Shown: positions 31,799-44,050, counted from the stretch's first letter. The stretch is 64,000 nucleotides of DNA from Liolophura sinensis (GCF_032854445.1 NC_088295.1:52249249-52313248); one strand, 5' to 3'. A program made the numbers and translations. Notes: a model not told the origin generated them from the letters alone.

Positions 31799-31984
31799 AT
31801 TGACGATGGCAAATAGCAGAAACAGATTAGAGTTAAAATAATATAGATATATTAAATAAGTTGAAATAAATCTTTCTTAATGGTTGTTTAATGGTTGTTC
31901 TTTTAACTCTAATCTGTTTCTGCTGTTTGCCATCGTCAATTAAATCAACTTATTTAATTTTGAAACAACCATTAAGAAAGATTT
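31799..31984. repeat. Three crossing inverted-repeat pairs
   Basis: Arm A 31799-31838 pairs with A' 31901-31940 (39 of 40). Arm B TTAAATAAGTTGA 31852-31864 pairs with B' 31945-31957 (13 of 13). Arm C 31868-31889 pairs with C' 31963-31984 (22 of 22). The order is A-B-C then A'-B'-C', so the pairs cross rather than nest. Confidence 0.9.
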
Positions 31985-31999
31985 AGTTGTTTCCTTGAA

Positions 32000-33470
32000 T
32001 AAGAAAGTACGTGAATTATTTGCCAAAAGTCAACGGTTTATTGTGGGCACTTCGTTTACCAGAAATTTTTCGACAGCAACGGTAAAACCTAATCAGGTTA
32101 GTAAATACATACCAAAAACACAGCATACAATGACAACGAACTACAGTTTTAGCTTTGCCCTGGTTTGGGATTAAGGTCCCGTTTTTTAGTTTAAGAGACG
32201 GATACTCCAAACAGTCGGCTATCTTTTTGAAATTGCGTGGAGAATAAACAAAGTGCAATTATGGGAATTCTCGAATCCAGCGGGCAGTTGTATACTTGGG
32301 TAATACCGTCATCCCAATGACTGGTACATAGAAAATGTGATTATTGTATATCGTAATTCAGATGTCTTCTAACGACGGAGTCCCTGACAAAGAGCAGCCT
32401 GATGCGTTATTGAATTAAGAGAGTAGCCTTTCGAAGAACACAAATCCCTGATGGTCGGTTCAGGCATCTTGTAGGGCAAATCCAGAACTTAGGGATACTG
32501 TTAACATTTTTTGGTTAATGTCAGCTTTTTGGTTAATGCATTAAATACACAGACTTAATATACAAATGGCTTTATGTGAGAAGGGGAAGGTCAGTGTACA
32601 TTCTGTCAATGTTGTCAAGGTTAAAGCCAAAGGAATCTGCTGCCTTCGTTGCAATACACCAATATGAACAGTAAATATAGTTCTACCACTCAATGAACGT
32701 GTGCTTAAACGTTGGTAGATGCAATTATATTATTCCTCAAACCATTCAATAGTTGGCTGGTTCATGTAAGTGTGCTATACTTCTTCGATTAACTCAACCA
32801 ATCCCTGACTGACAGTAACAATAGTTGGAGGAACTCTCAAAAACCAGACCATTATGAATAGCACAGTAACATTTCCTTTTTTTGTGGTCTCTGTGTGTAC
32901 AATGGATCTTACGATCGTATACACGGGGGCAGACGCACAAACAAATCGTGCTTATAAATAATCATTGTTCCAGCAGCTTCTATCAGCTGGTATCCGCCTT
33001 AACTGCTTGTTCTTTGCATTGTTTTGTATTATGTATGATGTACGACTTTACCAACATCTCCAGGTAAATAACCGCATCACAGATCTACTCGCATGTACAG
33101 CATTTTGTTCCAGTCATATTATTCACGGTGAGCGGCCTAATTCACGAGTCACCATGCATTAGCCTACAATAATAGTCTATATAACCAGTACAAATTCGCG
33201 AAGTACAAACATATTTTACCTCTCGTCGTGACGCTCACCCTGGGAGTATGCACAGTTCTTGTCAAAGCCTTCAGTGTATACAGCCCACGGCTGATCGATA
33301 TATTTATAAGACACAAAACACAGACAGTATCTGTCTACAGCACGTGCTGTTGTTTACACAGAGCGAGAAATCAAATTTTGTACAGCCGTTTGCACTGGAA
33401 GGAAAATGGATTCAAACAGATTTCACACATTAGACAAACTGACTTGCCATTATCGGATTTCTGGTTTTCC
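32000..33470. other. No recognisable gene
   Basis: Short open frames only (for example 32016-32258 on - and 33228-33515 on +). No family resemblance. Confidence 0.5.
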
Positions 33471-33491
33471 TGGTCTTCATACAATGCATGG

Positions 33492-33721
33492 GGCCTCCGT
33501 GGCTCAGTTGGTTAGCGCGCCAGTGCAGCGTAATGACCCAGGAGAGGTCGCTGTGAGTTCAAGTCCATCTCATGCTAGCTTTCTCTCCGGTCGTACGTGG
33601 GAAGGCCTGCCAGCGACCTGTTTCCCCCGGGCTGTCCCGATTTTCGCCCATCATAATGCTGGCCGCCGTCGTACAAGTGAAATATTGTTGAGTACCGCGG
33701 AAAACACCAATCAAATAAAAA
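33492..33721 (+). mobile_element. SINE with 15-bp target duplication
   Basis: Flanked by TCATACAATGCATGG at 33477-33491 and 33722-33736. The head has an A-box-like TGGCTCAGTTGGTTAGC and a B-box-like GAGTTCAAGTCC, as expected for a tRNA-derived Pol III promoter; the tail ends ACCAATCAAATAAAA. It is somewhat shortened in the middle (loss near CAGCGACCTG/TTTCCCCCGG). Confidence 0.95.
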
Positions 33722-33890
33722 TCATACAATGCATGGCACTATACAACCGGCATTCCCTGTTCGTGGTGTTTCATGAGCTTGAAAGCCTCAGTCAAGTTTT
33801 CATAGCAGACAAAATTTAATATACACGTAGCTTGTATTTTTAAAAATAGTCAGTATTTGTCCGATATCCTCAAGCTCTTATTTGGGGCCT

Positions 33891-34134
33891 CGGTGGCTCA
33901 GTTGGTTAGCGCGCTAGCGCTCACCAATGCGGTCGCTATGAGTTCAAGTCCAGCTCATGCTGGCTTCCTCTCCGGCCGTACGTGAGAAGGTCTGCCAGCA
34001 ACCTGCGGATGGTCGTGGGTTTCCCCCGGGCTGTGCCCGGTTTCCACCCACCATAATGCTGGCCGCCGACGAATAAGTGAAATATTCTTGAATACGGCGT
34101 AAAACACCAATCAAATAAATAAATAAATCAATCA
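33891..34134 (+). mobile_element. SINE, head deletion variant
   Basis: Starts GGGGCCTCGGTGGCTCAGTT and ends ATCAAATAAATAAATAAATC. It lacks about 22 bases between the GCGCTAGCGC and CTCACCAATGCGG segments that are present in the copy at 27.9 kb. The A- and B-box-like parts are both kept. Confidence 0.92.
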
Positions 34135-35087
34135 ATGTTTTTTTTGCTGTATTTTCTCTCGGTCCCTATCAATTTTAGATGATCATTTTATGTTTATATC
34201 TTCTCAGATTAATTGTGAACGCCAATAAGAGAAAAAAGTGGTTGGAGATGGCCGCGTACTGCCGTTGGTAAATTACACCTAGCTGGAAAATAACTGGTTT
34301 CTAAATCTTTATACCGTATGCATTATAGGATATTATTAAACCATAATTTCATAAATTTGACAAACACATACGAATGGAGTTATATACATGCCATAGCTTT
34401 ATTACAGCATTACTGTAAGAATGAGTGATTATGACTTAGCGCCACATTGTAGAAATTATAGAAAGAAGGTAGGTAACTAAATTATTGCGAGAAACTCGTG
34501 AGAAACATATGGGCGATTCAGATTCAAATGCATGGAAATTTACATGCACTTTGGGAAATACATTTCAGGGCTATTCCTTTGGGCTACGAAGCGAATGTAT
34601 TTCGTTCTAGAATTGAATGATGAACCTTGGCAAATACCCTCTGGAGGTATTTATTGGGAATTCATGTACTAAGTGAATAAATTTCGTAGTTAAATTCAAC
34701 AGTATAACTTGAGAAATACCAAACCGGACCTACACCTTGGGGTTACCAAGCGAATGAAATGAGTTATGAAATTCAACTATTTGTATGCTGTTTGGCGTGA
34801 GTATACAGACAGACAGTAAACACTTATCCAATAAATAAATCTGCATGACGCATATTAATTAGGTAATGCTTTTAATAGGAGATATACCCTACCAGCAATG
34901 CTGTTGGTTATGCACTCTTGCGTCAGAACCTGGTCAGGTCTGTTCAAATAACGCGCAAAACCCAGCCCCGGGAGTCTGTCCACAACAGAGTGTAAAGCTA
35001 GGACCGTTAAGCCTTAATACCACTTTGGCAATATTGCCACCATGTTATGGCTATGTATACATTACAGATGTCATAAAAGCTCATATG

Positions 35088-35252
35088 GTCAAGTCCGTAC
35101 ATGGGAAGGTCTGACAGCAACCTGCGGATGGTCGTGGGTTTCCCCCGGGCTCTGCCCGGTTTCCACCCACCATAATGCTGGCCACCGTCGTATAAGTGAA
35201 ATATTCTTGAGTACGGCGTAAAACACCAATCAAATATATAAATAAATCAAAT
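35088..35252 (+). mobile_element. 5'-truncated SINE
   Basis: Begins inside the body (GTCCGTACATGGGAAGGTCT) and runs to CAAATATATAAATAAATC. The body is close to consensus, so it is relatively young. Flanking CATATGGTCAAGT and CAAATGGTTAAGT may be an imperfect target duplication. Confidence 0.85.
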
Positions 35253-36445
35253 GGTTAAGTGAAATAAATTTTAAAATATTTCACATCCTATAGTGAAGTG
35301 GGGTTCATAGTTTGTATGCAGTCCTAAATTTTTGCGGATTATGAGAGGATCCGTGATAATGATGTTACCCGCCACTTTTCTGATGATGACAGCTCCATCA
35401 TGCTTTATTGTTAAGGACTCGTCAGCCTTAGCCGCTCGATTGCCTTGATGTCACGTGCTCCTTGCCAGTAGGAACGTGGTTAAATAACCTTCCCTGTAGG
35501 CCCTACGGCCACTCTCACTGATTTTACTTAGTCTATGAGATTATTAATAACATAGAGTGATTGTGTGAGAGGTTAAAAGTGAACACCATTTATCCACAAA
35601 CCTTGATGCGAACCGTTGCTACTTTACTGCTGTTCACCATCGGGAAAAGACAGTAAGGCTGTGTGAAATTTGTATAAAATGTCTAGCGATGTGGGAAACC
35701 TGGTATGTTTGCAACCTTTTACACCTTTCTCATTCCTTTGATGGTTTCTAAACAACAAATATTCGAGTTGGATACAAAACGAAATCTAACTGTGCGATGG
35801 TATGATAGAGATGTCAGTATTGAGAAAGTATAGCCTTGAACGGACTGGCAAGCTATGTAATAAAGCAAAGTGTCAACAGTGAAGCTGAAAGGATGTGCCA
35901 GTGGCAAAATGCAAAAACATTTCCGTGATTAAAAAACTGTATTATACAATACCTGCGTTTTTATTTGACAAGGCGGCTGGGAGACGTCGAATTCTCTCTG
36001 TCAGATTAACCATAGAATTGAAGGTGTGGAGGCTTGACTGTCAGGGCCTGGTCGGCCTGGGGAGCCAAGTATTTGAATTGGGTCCACTGTGTTCGAAAAA
36101 AGAATTGATGACATTAGTATGACTCAGATTAATATCGTTTTTGTAAGTATGTTAAAATTCAAGGACTAACGTAAAAATATCGGGACAAGCTATATCAGTT
36201 TCTTTGCAGCTGTGTTTAGGACTTGAACTACGTTATATTGATAGTTAACCAGTAAACATGACCATTCCTTATAGGCCGATGTCCACTGAAGTTGCATTAC
36301 TAAGCCCACGACGAAAGGCTACACCTGTGGCAGTCCGACATGGGAAATGAAGGAGTGATTTTCACGGAACAATTTTAGATTTGTCTTATTCGTACCAATT
36401 AACTATTTATTTTTCTCACAAATCTCTTGGAATTTCGTGAATGCG

Positions 36446-36775
36446 TAAGTGAGTGTTTGGGGTTTAACGTCGTACTTAACAATTTTTCAGTCATATGACG
36501 ACAACGTAGTCGTTAGAGTGTATGTAATGTGCCTCCTTGTTGCAGGACGGATTTCCACCGCCCCTTTAACTAGTGCTGCTTCACTGAGACTACTTACCGA
36601 AGGCAAGTAAGCTGCACCACCCGAGCCATTATACTGATATGGGTCAACCAGTCGTTGCAGTATCCCCTTAATGCTGAACGCCAAGCGAGGATGTTACAAC
36701 TTCCTCTTTTTTAAGGTCTTAGGTGTGACCCGACCCAGGATTGACCCTGGATCTACCACTCCCGGCGCACCCTAA
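36446..36775 (-). mobile_element. Second tRNA-like SINE family, copy 1
   Basis: The minus-strand copy shares its 3' end (GGGGTTTAACGTCGTACTTA then CAGTCATATGACGAC on +) with copies at 45415-45795 (+) and 54044-54330 (-). It ends at CCAGGATTGACCCTGGATCT, the likely B-box region of the head. Confidence 0.7.
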
Positions 36776-36839
36776 CAACAATATCGTTTGAATTTTTTGG
36801 CAGTTTTCAACATATTCTGACTAGTAAGGCGGTTTATGA

Positions 36840-37510
36840 AGCTGTTTATCAGCATTTTCCCGTCAAGAAAGGTACTATGTAAGTATAGAGATACATTATA
36901 CGTTTCTTTTCCCAGCGGAATATTATGCCAAAGGCATAAGGTCGTCGCGAGGTCCATCCGTCCGACTGTCTGTCCATGTTCACGACGTGATCGCAATAAA
37001 AGTCAACGGGTTTTATATTTGGTATTCAGGTTCATAATGAGGGAAGCTAGGTCAGTGAAATTCCCACTCCCCGGTTTGACATTCAGATGTGAACCAAGCT
37101 GGGAGCTAACTTCAAATATTTATTGTAATATTCTGCTATTAATATTGCACCTTGAGGCACCAAGTGTGGTTCATGCCGCACCTGATTTTACCAGTGGGAG
37201 GGGGGGGGGGGGGCGGAGCTGTACAGCGCTTATTATTGCACCTGTAGGCACCAAACGTGGTGCATGCACACTTAACAATTTGCCGCAAATTGCCGCACCT
37301 GATGGTACCATTTTTTCCTAGTTACGACGCTAGGGGGTCCATATTCACCTGAACATCGAACCTGGAGCTGGGTCTGTACAGTTCTTATTATTGCACCTAG
37401 AGGTACCAAATGTGGTACATGCACGCTCTAAGACATGCCTCACCTGATGGTACCAGTAGTTCCAAGTTACGAATCTAAGGGGCCCATATGCAGGGGGACA
37501 TCGAACCGGG
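36840..37510 (+). repeat. Dispersed repeat family C, copy 1
   Basis: The segment with TATTTGGTATTCAGGTTCAT and AATGAGGGAAGCTAG is found inverted at 40488-40690. Its distal part has internally repeated modules of the form ATTGCACC...GGTACCA...TGGTNCATGC (37140, 37228 and 37393). Probably a transposable element of unknown class. Confidence 0.65.
37196..37218 (+). repeat. G-rich tract
   Basis: A long G run inside repeat family C, with G-quadruplex potential. Confidence 0.6.
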
Positions 37511-37529
37511 AACTGGGCCTGTACAACTC

Positions 37530-38340
37530 TTAGTTAGTTTAGACTTTTTTATTGCTCTAAGAAAAGCAAGGGATTGGGAGACAAGCTCAGAAAACTTATT
37601 TAAACTTCCTCTCCAGTTTAAGCACATGCATGACAGACAGTGTAGCACAATCAACATAATTTCACATGAAATATAAGACACGATGACTTTAATGTAAACA
37701 TTAAAAATAGTACATAGCATTAGTGAATATGACAAAAACAAGTGTACATACAGTAAGAAACGAGTATTTCACAGATATTGTATTTTAAGGTGGAACGACG
37801 AAAGAAAAAAACACCTGGTACATGTAAATGAACATTAGGTATAGAAAGGCTTAGACGCCTTACTAAATTTTTGAATATTGGTTAACATTGCCTGTTTTGT
37901 GTTTCTGTTCGCCCTAATGTCACCAAAAAGTATTTTATTTAATGTTATTTGAGTAGGTAGTTTGTGCAATAGTCCTGCCTTGAGGGCGGTATTGTTTGGG
38001 CGGATAAAAAAGAAATGATAGGCATCTTCTTCTAAAAGAGCATCATAGTTATACGACTGGGGCTATGAACTAAGTGAAACCGAAACAGGTCTGCTTTTAA
38101 TTGATTACAACGACGCCTTAGCTTAGTGTGAATGATGCTCAATCGCCTGGGTCCCTCCTTATAAAACCCCCGTACTTTTCTGATTTTTCGTAATTGAGAC
38201 TGGAGAATATTCACCGTAGGGCATTGTCGAACTTCAGTGCTTAATGGTTCCAGTCGCATAATCTTGCTTGTAAAAATGAGTTTTTTTGTTAGTTCCAAGG
38301 GGCATGCTGGGGTGGTATAATTTGATGTGTTTCTCATGTT
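37530..38340 (-). pseudogene. LINE retrotransposon 3' end (broken ORF C-terminus and 3' UTR)
   Basis: The minus-strand frame from 38337 reads CPLELTKKLIFTSKIMRLEP, then RRCNQLKADLFRFHLVHSP. After a frame break near 38040 it continues EEDAYHFFFI, then LFGDIRANRN. This matches the C-terminal region after the reverse transcriptase in animal non-LTR elements, where N-DLF-hHL..SP..C..EDa.HFff.CP is typical. The probable element 3' end is near 37540 (AATAAAAAAGTC on the minus strand). Confidence 0.7.
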
Positions 38341-38774
38341 ATGTGGATGACCAAAGGCGGCGGTTTATCGATGAGGAAATCAGGAACGTTGCCTTGGCGG
38401 ATCTTCAACATTATTTATAACGTAGTTATTTTCATTCTATTAACTAATATGGGAATCCCATTTGCAATTTGCTTGCAGAAAAACTCTTAGGTGATGTGCT
38501 GTGATTCATTAAATGTGGTATCATAAAGAAATAAACGGTAAACGGTATAAATACTTATTTTAATGCATTAAATTGCATCCTCCATTGCCTAGACCAAGTC
38601 AAGATTGTCCTCACATCAGGATTCAATATAATTTCGAGTTCAAGAACGTTTGGGAGGAGTTCTGGACTGAGGTGTCATCGGCAAATAGACCAAACATAAT
38701 TATTATATTATCAGCAATATCTCTAGGTGCTACAATAAGTGCTGTACACACCCAGTTCCCGTTTCGATCTTCAC

Positions 38775-38990
38775 CTGCATAAGCGCCCCCTAGCGTAGTA
38801 ACTTGGAACTACTGGTACCATCAGGTGCGGCAGGCCTTGAAGTGGGCATGTACCACGTTTGATACGCCCATGTGGAATGGGAGATGAATTCACATCTGAA
38901 TGCCGGAACTGAGAACTGGGAGCTAACATCACTGACACAGGGAAGCTAGGGTTCCTCTTAAACTGAGAAATTCCTATCAATTTTCTTCTT
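38775..38990 (-). repeat. Repeat family C fragment, inverted
   Basis: TGGTACCATCAGGTGCGGCA and TTCACATCTGAATG match the reverse complement of parts of 37070-37460. Together with 36840-37510 it brackets the LINE relic in opposite orientation. Confidence 0.55.
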
Positions 38991-39084
38991 TCCATGGTAA
39001 GAGAGTGAAAAGAGCCAGCTGTAATCACGTGAACACAATAAACTTCATGCGGTTTCACGCATGCAGAGATTCCATATTTGGTAG

Positions 39085-39133
39085 GACGTTAAACCCCAAG
39101 GACACATACATACATACATACATGCATACATAC
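39085..39133 (+). mobile_element. Tail fragment of second SINE family
   Basis: GACGTTAAACCCCAAGGACA followed by (CATA)n is the 3' end of the family seen at 45415-45795. Confidence 0.6.
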
Positions 39134-39506
39134 CAAGCTGTTAAGTCCGCCCCTGGGATTTTCCATGTCAAACACTCCTCTTCAGCTGGTATGCAAGCTT
39201 GTGTTTGCATTATACTACGTACCACAATAATACGTGAAGACGAATCAGAGTGATTAGCTACTGTTTCACTATTTCACTATTTCGCGCATTTTATTCATTC
39301 GCTGGTCTGCACCATAAAGTGCTAAAGTTTTATTAAAACTTTTCGCTAAGCTGTCATATAAAATTATACAGACCTCTTCTGCTTGTGTGAGAAATGTTAT
39401 TCAGGCAGTTAATCGAGCAAATTTATCATCAAACCAGTTAAAATATATAGAACTGTATGAGTTTGGTCAGTGTTTTTTTCTTCTTCTTTAAAATGTACCT
39501 TTAGGT

Positions 39507-39541
<35 letters not shown>

Positions 39542-39690
39542 TTGGGTTGGCGTTTTACGCGGTATTCAAGAATATTACACAGCCCGGGGGAAACCCACGA
39601 CCATCCGCAGGCTGCTGACAGACCTTCCCATGTGCGGCCGGAGAAGAAGCCAGCATGAGCTGGATTTGAACACACAGCGACCGTAGTTTG
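39507..39690 (-). mobile_element. SINE with (TTTA)n tail and internal deletion
   Basis: On + it begins with about nine TTTA units (the A-rich tail), then GGCGTTTTACGCGGTATTCA. The body jumps from the tail domain to ACAGCCCGGGGGAAACCCAC, and the head ends near CAGCGACCG. Confidence 0.85.
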
Positions 39691-39807
39691 TTTGATGCTT
39701 CTCATGACATGTCATTCAGATTAAATATCGTCGATCAATTTATGCAAGGTTTTGGCTTTACTGCATGATAGACTGAAACTCGCTAATCATAATTGTGCAT
39801 TCTGTCC

Positions 39808-39905
39808 AGTTTCCTCCCACAATAATGCTAGTCTACATCGAATAAGTGATAAATGCCTGACCACTGCATTAAAAGCCCATCAAATAATAACTAAATAAAT
39901 CACAC
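39808..39905 (+). mobile_element. Old SINE tail fragment
   Basis: CCAGTTTCCTCCCACAATAA, then GAATAAGTGATAAATGCCTG and ATCAAATAATAACTAAATAA: a diverged copy of the SINE 3' half. Confidence 0.65.
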
Positions 39906-40177
39906 ATGTAAATTTTAAAATAAAAATATTAGGACAAACTAGATGTTCTCTACACTTTAACTGGGCGAGAACATTTGCCAGATCGGCTGGTTCATTAAGA
40001 TTTCTTACATAAACAAATTAGATTGGTATGATGCACAACGAACTGCATAACGATTTTTATGTGACAGCTTGACTGAAAGTGTTACTAAAATCATAGGATC
40101 GCAGCTTGAATTAAGGCACCCACACATGGTGTTGATTACCGGTCGAGCGATTAACACGTTCATCAACCATATTAATT

Positions 40178-40256
40178 TATTTTATTTATTTTTTGAATAT
40201 TTCTCTTATACGACTGGGGATACCCACGACCATCCACAGGTTGCTGGAAAACCTCA
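40178..40256 (-). mobile_element. SINE fragment with internal deletion
   Basis: TATTTTTTGAATATTTCTCT, then CCCACGACCATCCACAGGTT: tail domain joined to central body on the minus strand. Confidence 0.65.
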
Positions 40257-40299
40257 ACCATATTAATACCAATACAGGAATGAGTAACTAATCCTTGTG

Positions 40300-40690
40300 A
40301 TTTATCCTCAGGCATCGTGACGCACAGGAATGCAAATACATGCTACCAGAAATGAAATCCCTGTGTGAAACCGCCCGAAGTTTATTGTGTTCAACTTGAC
40401 TAAACCTGGCTATTTGCACTCTTTTGCTACGGAAAGCAGAAATTTGATCGAAATTTCCCATTTTAAAATGACGCCTAGCTTTCCTCATTATGAACCTGAA
40501 TACCAAATATAATATCTTATGACTTGTATTACGATCACGTCGTACACACGGACAGACGGTCGGACGGATGCACGTCGTGATGACCTTGTGCCTTTGGTAT
40601 AATATGCCAATGACATAAAAAACGTACAATCTATCTGTATGCTTATATAGAGCCTTTCTTGACAGAAATATGGGGATAGAGAACAAATAA
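40300..40690 (-). repeat. Repeat family C, copy 2
   Basis: The reverse complement of the 36840-37060 segment, including AACCTGAATACCAAATATAA and ATAATATGCCAATGACATAA (+ sequence). A (CGGA/CGGT)-rich stretch near 40545 is shared. Confidence 0.65.
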
Positions 40691-40699
40691 TGACTCCAA

Positions 40700-41035
40700 A
40701 CAGGTGAATTTCCACTACAGTGTAAATTTTTCAAGCGCGGGGTAAATATTTGCACCAGGGAGAAAATAATTTCCACTGCGGTGCAAAGAATTTCCCTGGC
40801 TGTGAAAATAATTTCAACCTCGGTGCAAATATTTCAACCCCGGAGAAAATTATATTCTCCGTGAGGAAAATATTTCAACTACGCGGAAATATTTTTTGCC
40901 GTGAATAAAATGTCTTTATCCTTGAAAAAAATAATTTTTTCGTAAAAAAATCATTTCATCGTAAAAGATTAATTTCCCATCAGAAAAAAATGACTTGTGA
41001 AAGACAATTTTCTTTGCTGAAAAGTTATTTTCTGT
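40700..41035. repeat. Degenerate quasi-periodic AT/GC alternating tract
   Basis: A loose period of roughly 20-30 bases alternates A/T-rich AAATATTTCAA or AAAATAATTT blocks with short G/C blocks (CTCGGTGC, CCCGGAG, TACGCGG). The G/C blocks fade toward the right end. No open frame or named repeat was recognised. Confidence 0.55.
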
Positions 41036-41049
41036 GTAAGCCGATCAAC

Positions 41050-42290
41050 TAAGTTCTCTGATAAATCGCCTGATAAGCCTTTAGTCCATATATAAATACA
41101 GTCGGTCAAAAAAGTCAAACGAAATTGCAGGCACGAATGCCACTGTACCAGAGGCTTCCCCGATTTAGTAACTCTTTGAATTTTATTGGCAACGCTTGAA
41201 GTTTTAAGGTTTACTCAGTTCAGACAAGGAAAACTTTAATCTAAATTGCAGTTTTATTTCAAGTTACCATAAATTTGCTTGGATTGGGATAAAAATTTTG
41301 CGAATGCTGTTGTTGAGAGGCTGGAGATATTCTATAGAATCTAGAGATATTCTATTATGTACATAATTGTTCCAAACAGGATACTCAACACCACATTTGG
41401 AGTATAGATGTCTATGCCTACTTACACGGATTTCTCACGGCATGTGCCATTAAACTTCCGGAAGACGTGGACAGATCCCTTAGTATACTAATTAATCCCA
41501 ACATTTGGCTACAGTTTGCAACGACTGGCGAAGTATTAATTAAATAAATCAGCAATTTCACTGCTTCTCAGCTTCTGTTGAATGCGGAACTGGTCTGTTG
41601 TCATAGAAACACCACACAGTCTAGCCCACCAAACCTTTCAGCTGAAGATTAAATAGATGGGCTTTAGAAATGCTAAATCTAGCTGAATATATTGTCTAAA
41701 AATTACGCTTTCGAAAATCAAGAAAGCTGATGTTCATCCTTCGACTGAATTAAAGCCGACAAAAGCTGGTTTCCTTTCACCTCAAGTTATTCCAAAGGAA
41801 AAGGTTAAATGGAGCAGAAAGCAGTGTTTTCAGTTAACCCATTCTTCCCTTTTAACATTAATCCTAGCTCGATGAATTCACGTCTCGCCATTTTTGTTAC
41901 ATTTTTTTTAAAGGATTGGGGAATGCTTGTGTCCAAAGTATCAAACAAGGCTAATAATTAGAGTAGGCGTGTAGTTGAATGTCGTGGTGGTTTGGGTCTT
42001 GCTTAATAGGTTCAAAATTTATCCGGGCACACAAACATGATGTTGGAATGTTACAGCCAGATTGCCGATGTATTAAGGCGGCGGAATGACAGACAATCTT
42101 TACACAAAGCCGTGAGCGTCACACGTCGTTGCTGTATTCCATGCTGGCAATGATCAAACCAAACTCAAGGAAAGAGCCAAGCGCAATTTTTTTATAATGG
42201 ATAATGTAATATTTAATTGTTATTCATAAAACGCCATTGCCAGTTTCTGAACTTGGTTGTACATGCAAACCGTCTACATCTCATATAATC
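41050..42290. other. No recognisable gene
   Basis: AT-rich sequence without supported coding or repeats. Confidence 0.5.
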
Positions 42291-42329
42291 GGTGGGTTAC
42301 AAATAAACAGAGACAGTAATCGCTACCAT

Positions 42330-42460
42330 TTATCGATATATCGATAAATGAATTAGCGATATCGATAAATGATCAACGATATCGATAAATGATTAACGAT
42401 ATCGATAAATATTTGATTGATTTATTGATGATTTATTTATCAATATCGATAATTTTCGAT
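42330..42460. repeat. ATCGAT-rich short tandem repeats
   Basis: About four units of 20-24 bp built on GATATCGATAAATGA contain several exact TATCGATA palindromes, followed by inverted-sense TTTATTTATCAATATCGATA. The tract is strongly self-complementary. Confidence 0.85.
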
Positions 42461-42599
42461 TAAATGTCAAAATGTAAATGTACGTATGTATAGACATGCA
42501 GAAAACGGCATACTTTTTGTATTTTTTGATGCATCGATCGCAGTTCAAGGTAAGAAAAAGCATGCACACTAAGAAAATTGAAAGCGCCATCAGGTTATT

Positions 42600-44050
42600 T
42601 TCACCAATGAGAGGCGAGTTATTTTAAAAAGGCAACTGCTTCCCCTGACTTCACCCTGGGCCTGTTTGGCCTTTTAGCCATCATACTCCTTACAGCTCAT
42701 GTGTCATTCTCTGTGCTCGATTCAAATTACTGAAATCACTGGACAAGCTTTACCTTTGAAGCCAGTGAGACGGACGTTGGCTTGTACTGGCTTAACCTCA
42801 CCACTGGGGTCCTCCCGCGGAGCTATTTAACCACTATTCATCAATACAATTGTTTCAGATGTTGGTTAGAATCATACCGATCCATACTTTCGATAAAGAG
42901 AATGCAGGTGTATTAAGTATCATTAGAAATAAAGGTTGAGACAGAGTTTTGTGCTTTCTGACATCACATCCTGCCTCACCACCGTGACCCCAGTGACTTT
43001 GGCGTTGTACAAGGTTCCTGCACACTATTTGCTAGTTTTGGCAGTGATGTAAAGCGAATGTAGAGAGCGACGTATGCTTAGGCGTATGTTTAGCCATATG
43101 ATCGTTGGGTACGAGCAAAACGACGGTGTGTTTCCGGTTTTTCCAATATACCGCATAGGTCCTCTCGTAAGAATTCCAAATTAAAAGGTGATTTATAGAA
43201 TTATCAATCAAGTCAGAACAAAATGGCGGTGGCCGTTTAGGTCTGTTTTAACTCCTCTTGGCATAACCAGTAAAAGAAAGATTACTGAGAGATTGATTTG
43301 CTTTATAGTAAACATTATTTTGACGAGATTACAAATGTGATGCTCAAAATATCTTTGTTAAATTTTAGAAGATGTAAATAAAGAAATAGAGGTACAAGTC
43401 TTATTGTTAAACAACGTTAGCAGAATATTGTATGATCTATTTTTATCTTAGGGTTGACGTTTAAAAATTTACCATCAAAAATAGCAAGGAAAATCAATGG
43501 CCGGTCAAGCCTAAAGCTATAATATTCTAGAAGACCGCTTGGAAAATGGCCCGAGAATAACCCGATGTGGAATTAACATATGAGGTGTGTAATTGGAGGA
43601 AAGCCGAGCTTGCTCGAAGAGAAGGCTTAGGCATTAAAGAAAAGGTAGAGAAACATCCACAGGGGAGTATTGTTTCGTTTCTCAGCCACATGGAGCGGTC
43701 TAGTCATTACTGACAGAACGAGGCTGTAAGGATCAATAGTGATTTGTCTATTTACCCGAGGCGGAAAACCGGCCGTTGGACAACGAGTGATCAATTATCT
43801 ATCTCTTAACCTACTAGGTGCCAACCAGTCAGCGGCTTCGGGTTTCTCAAACTTCTCATACGCGAAGAAGGTTTCCTTTTATAACTCAAATAATGCGCTT
43901 AATATCTATTAGCGCTCTTATGTCAAGTTTTGCTGTTCACTTTTAACAGTACGGAATGGCACAATGTTGAGAAAATGTCTCGAAATAATACAAAAACCAC
44001 CATAGGAGCATAAAAGCACATTGTTACCATTACGGCCTAACGAAGAGCTA
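42600..44050. other. No recognisable gene
   Basis: No supported coding sequence or repeats were seen in this stretch. Confidence 0.5.

Noticed and set aside
33492-34134. tRNA genes
   Set aside because: The tRNA-like heads lack a foldable cloverleaf with proper acceptor ends and belong to SINEs with A-rich tails and target duplications.
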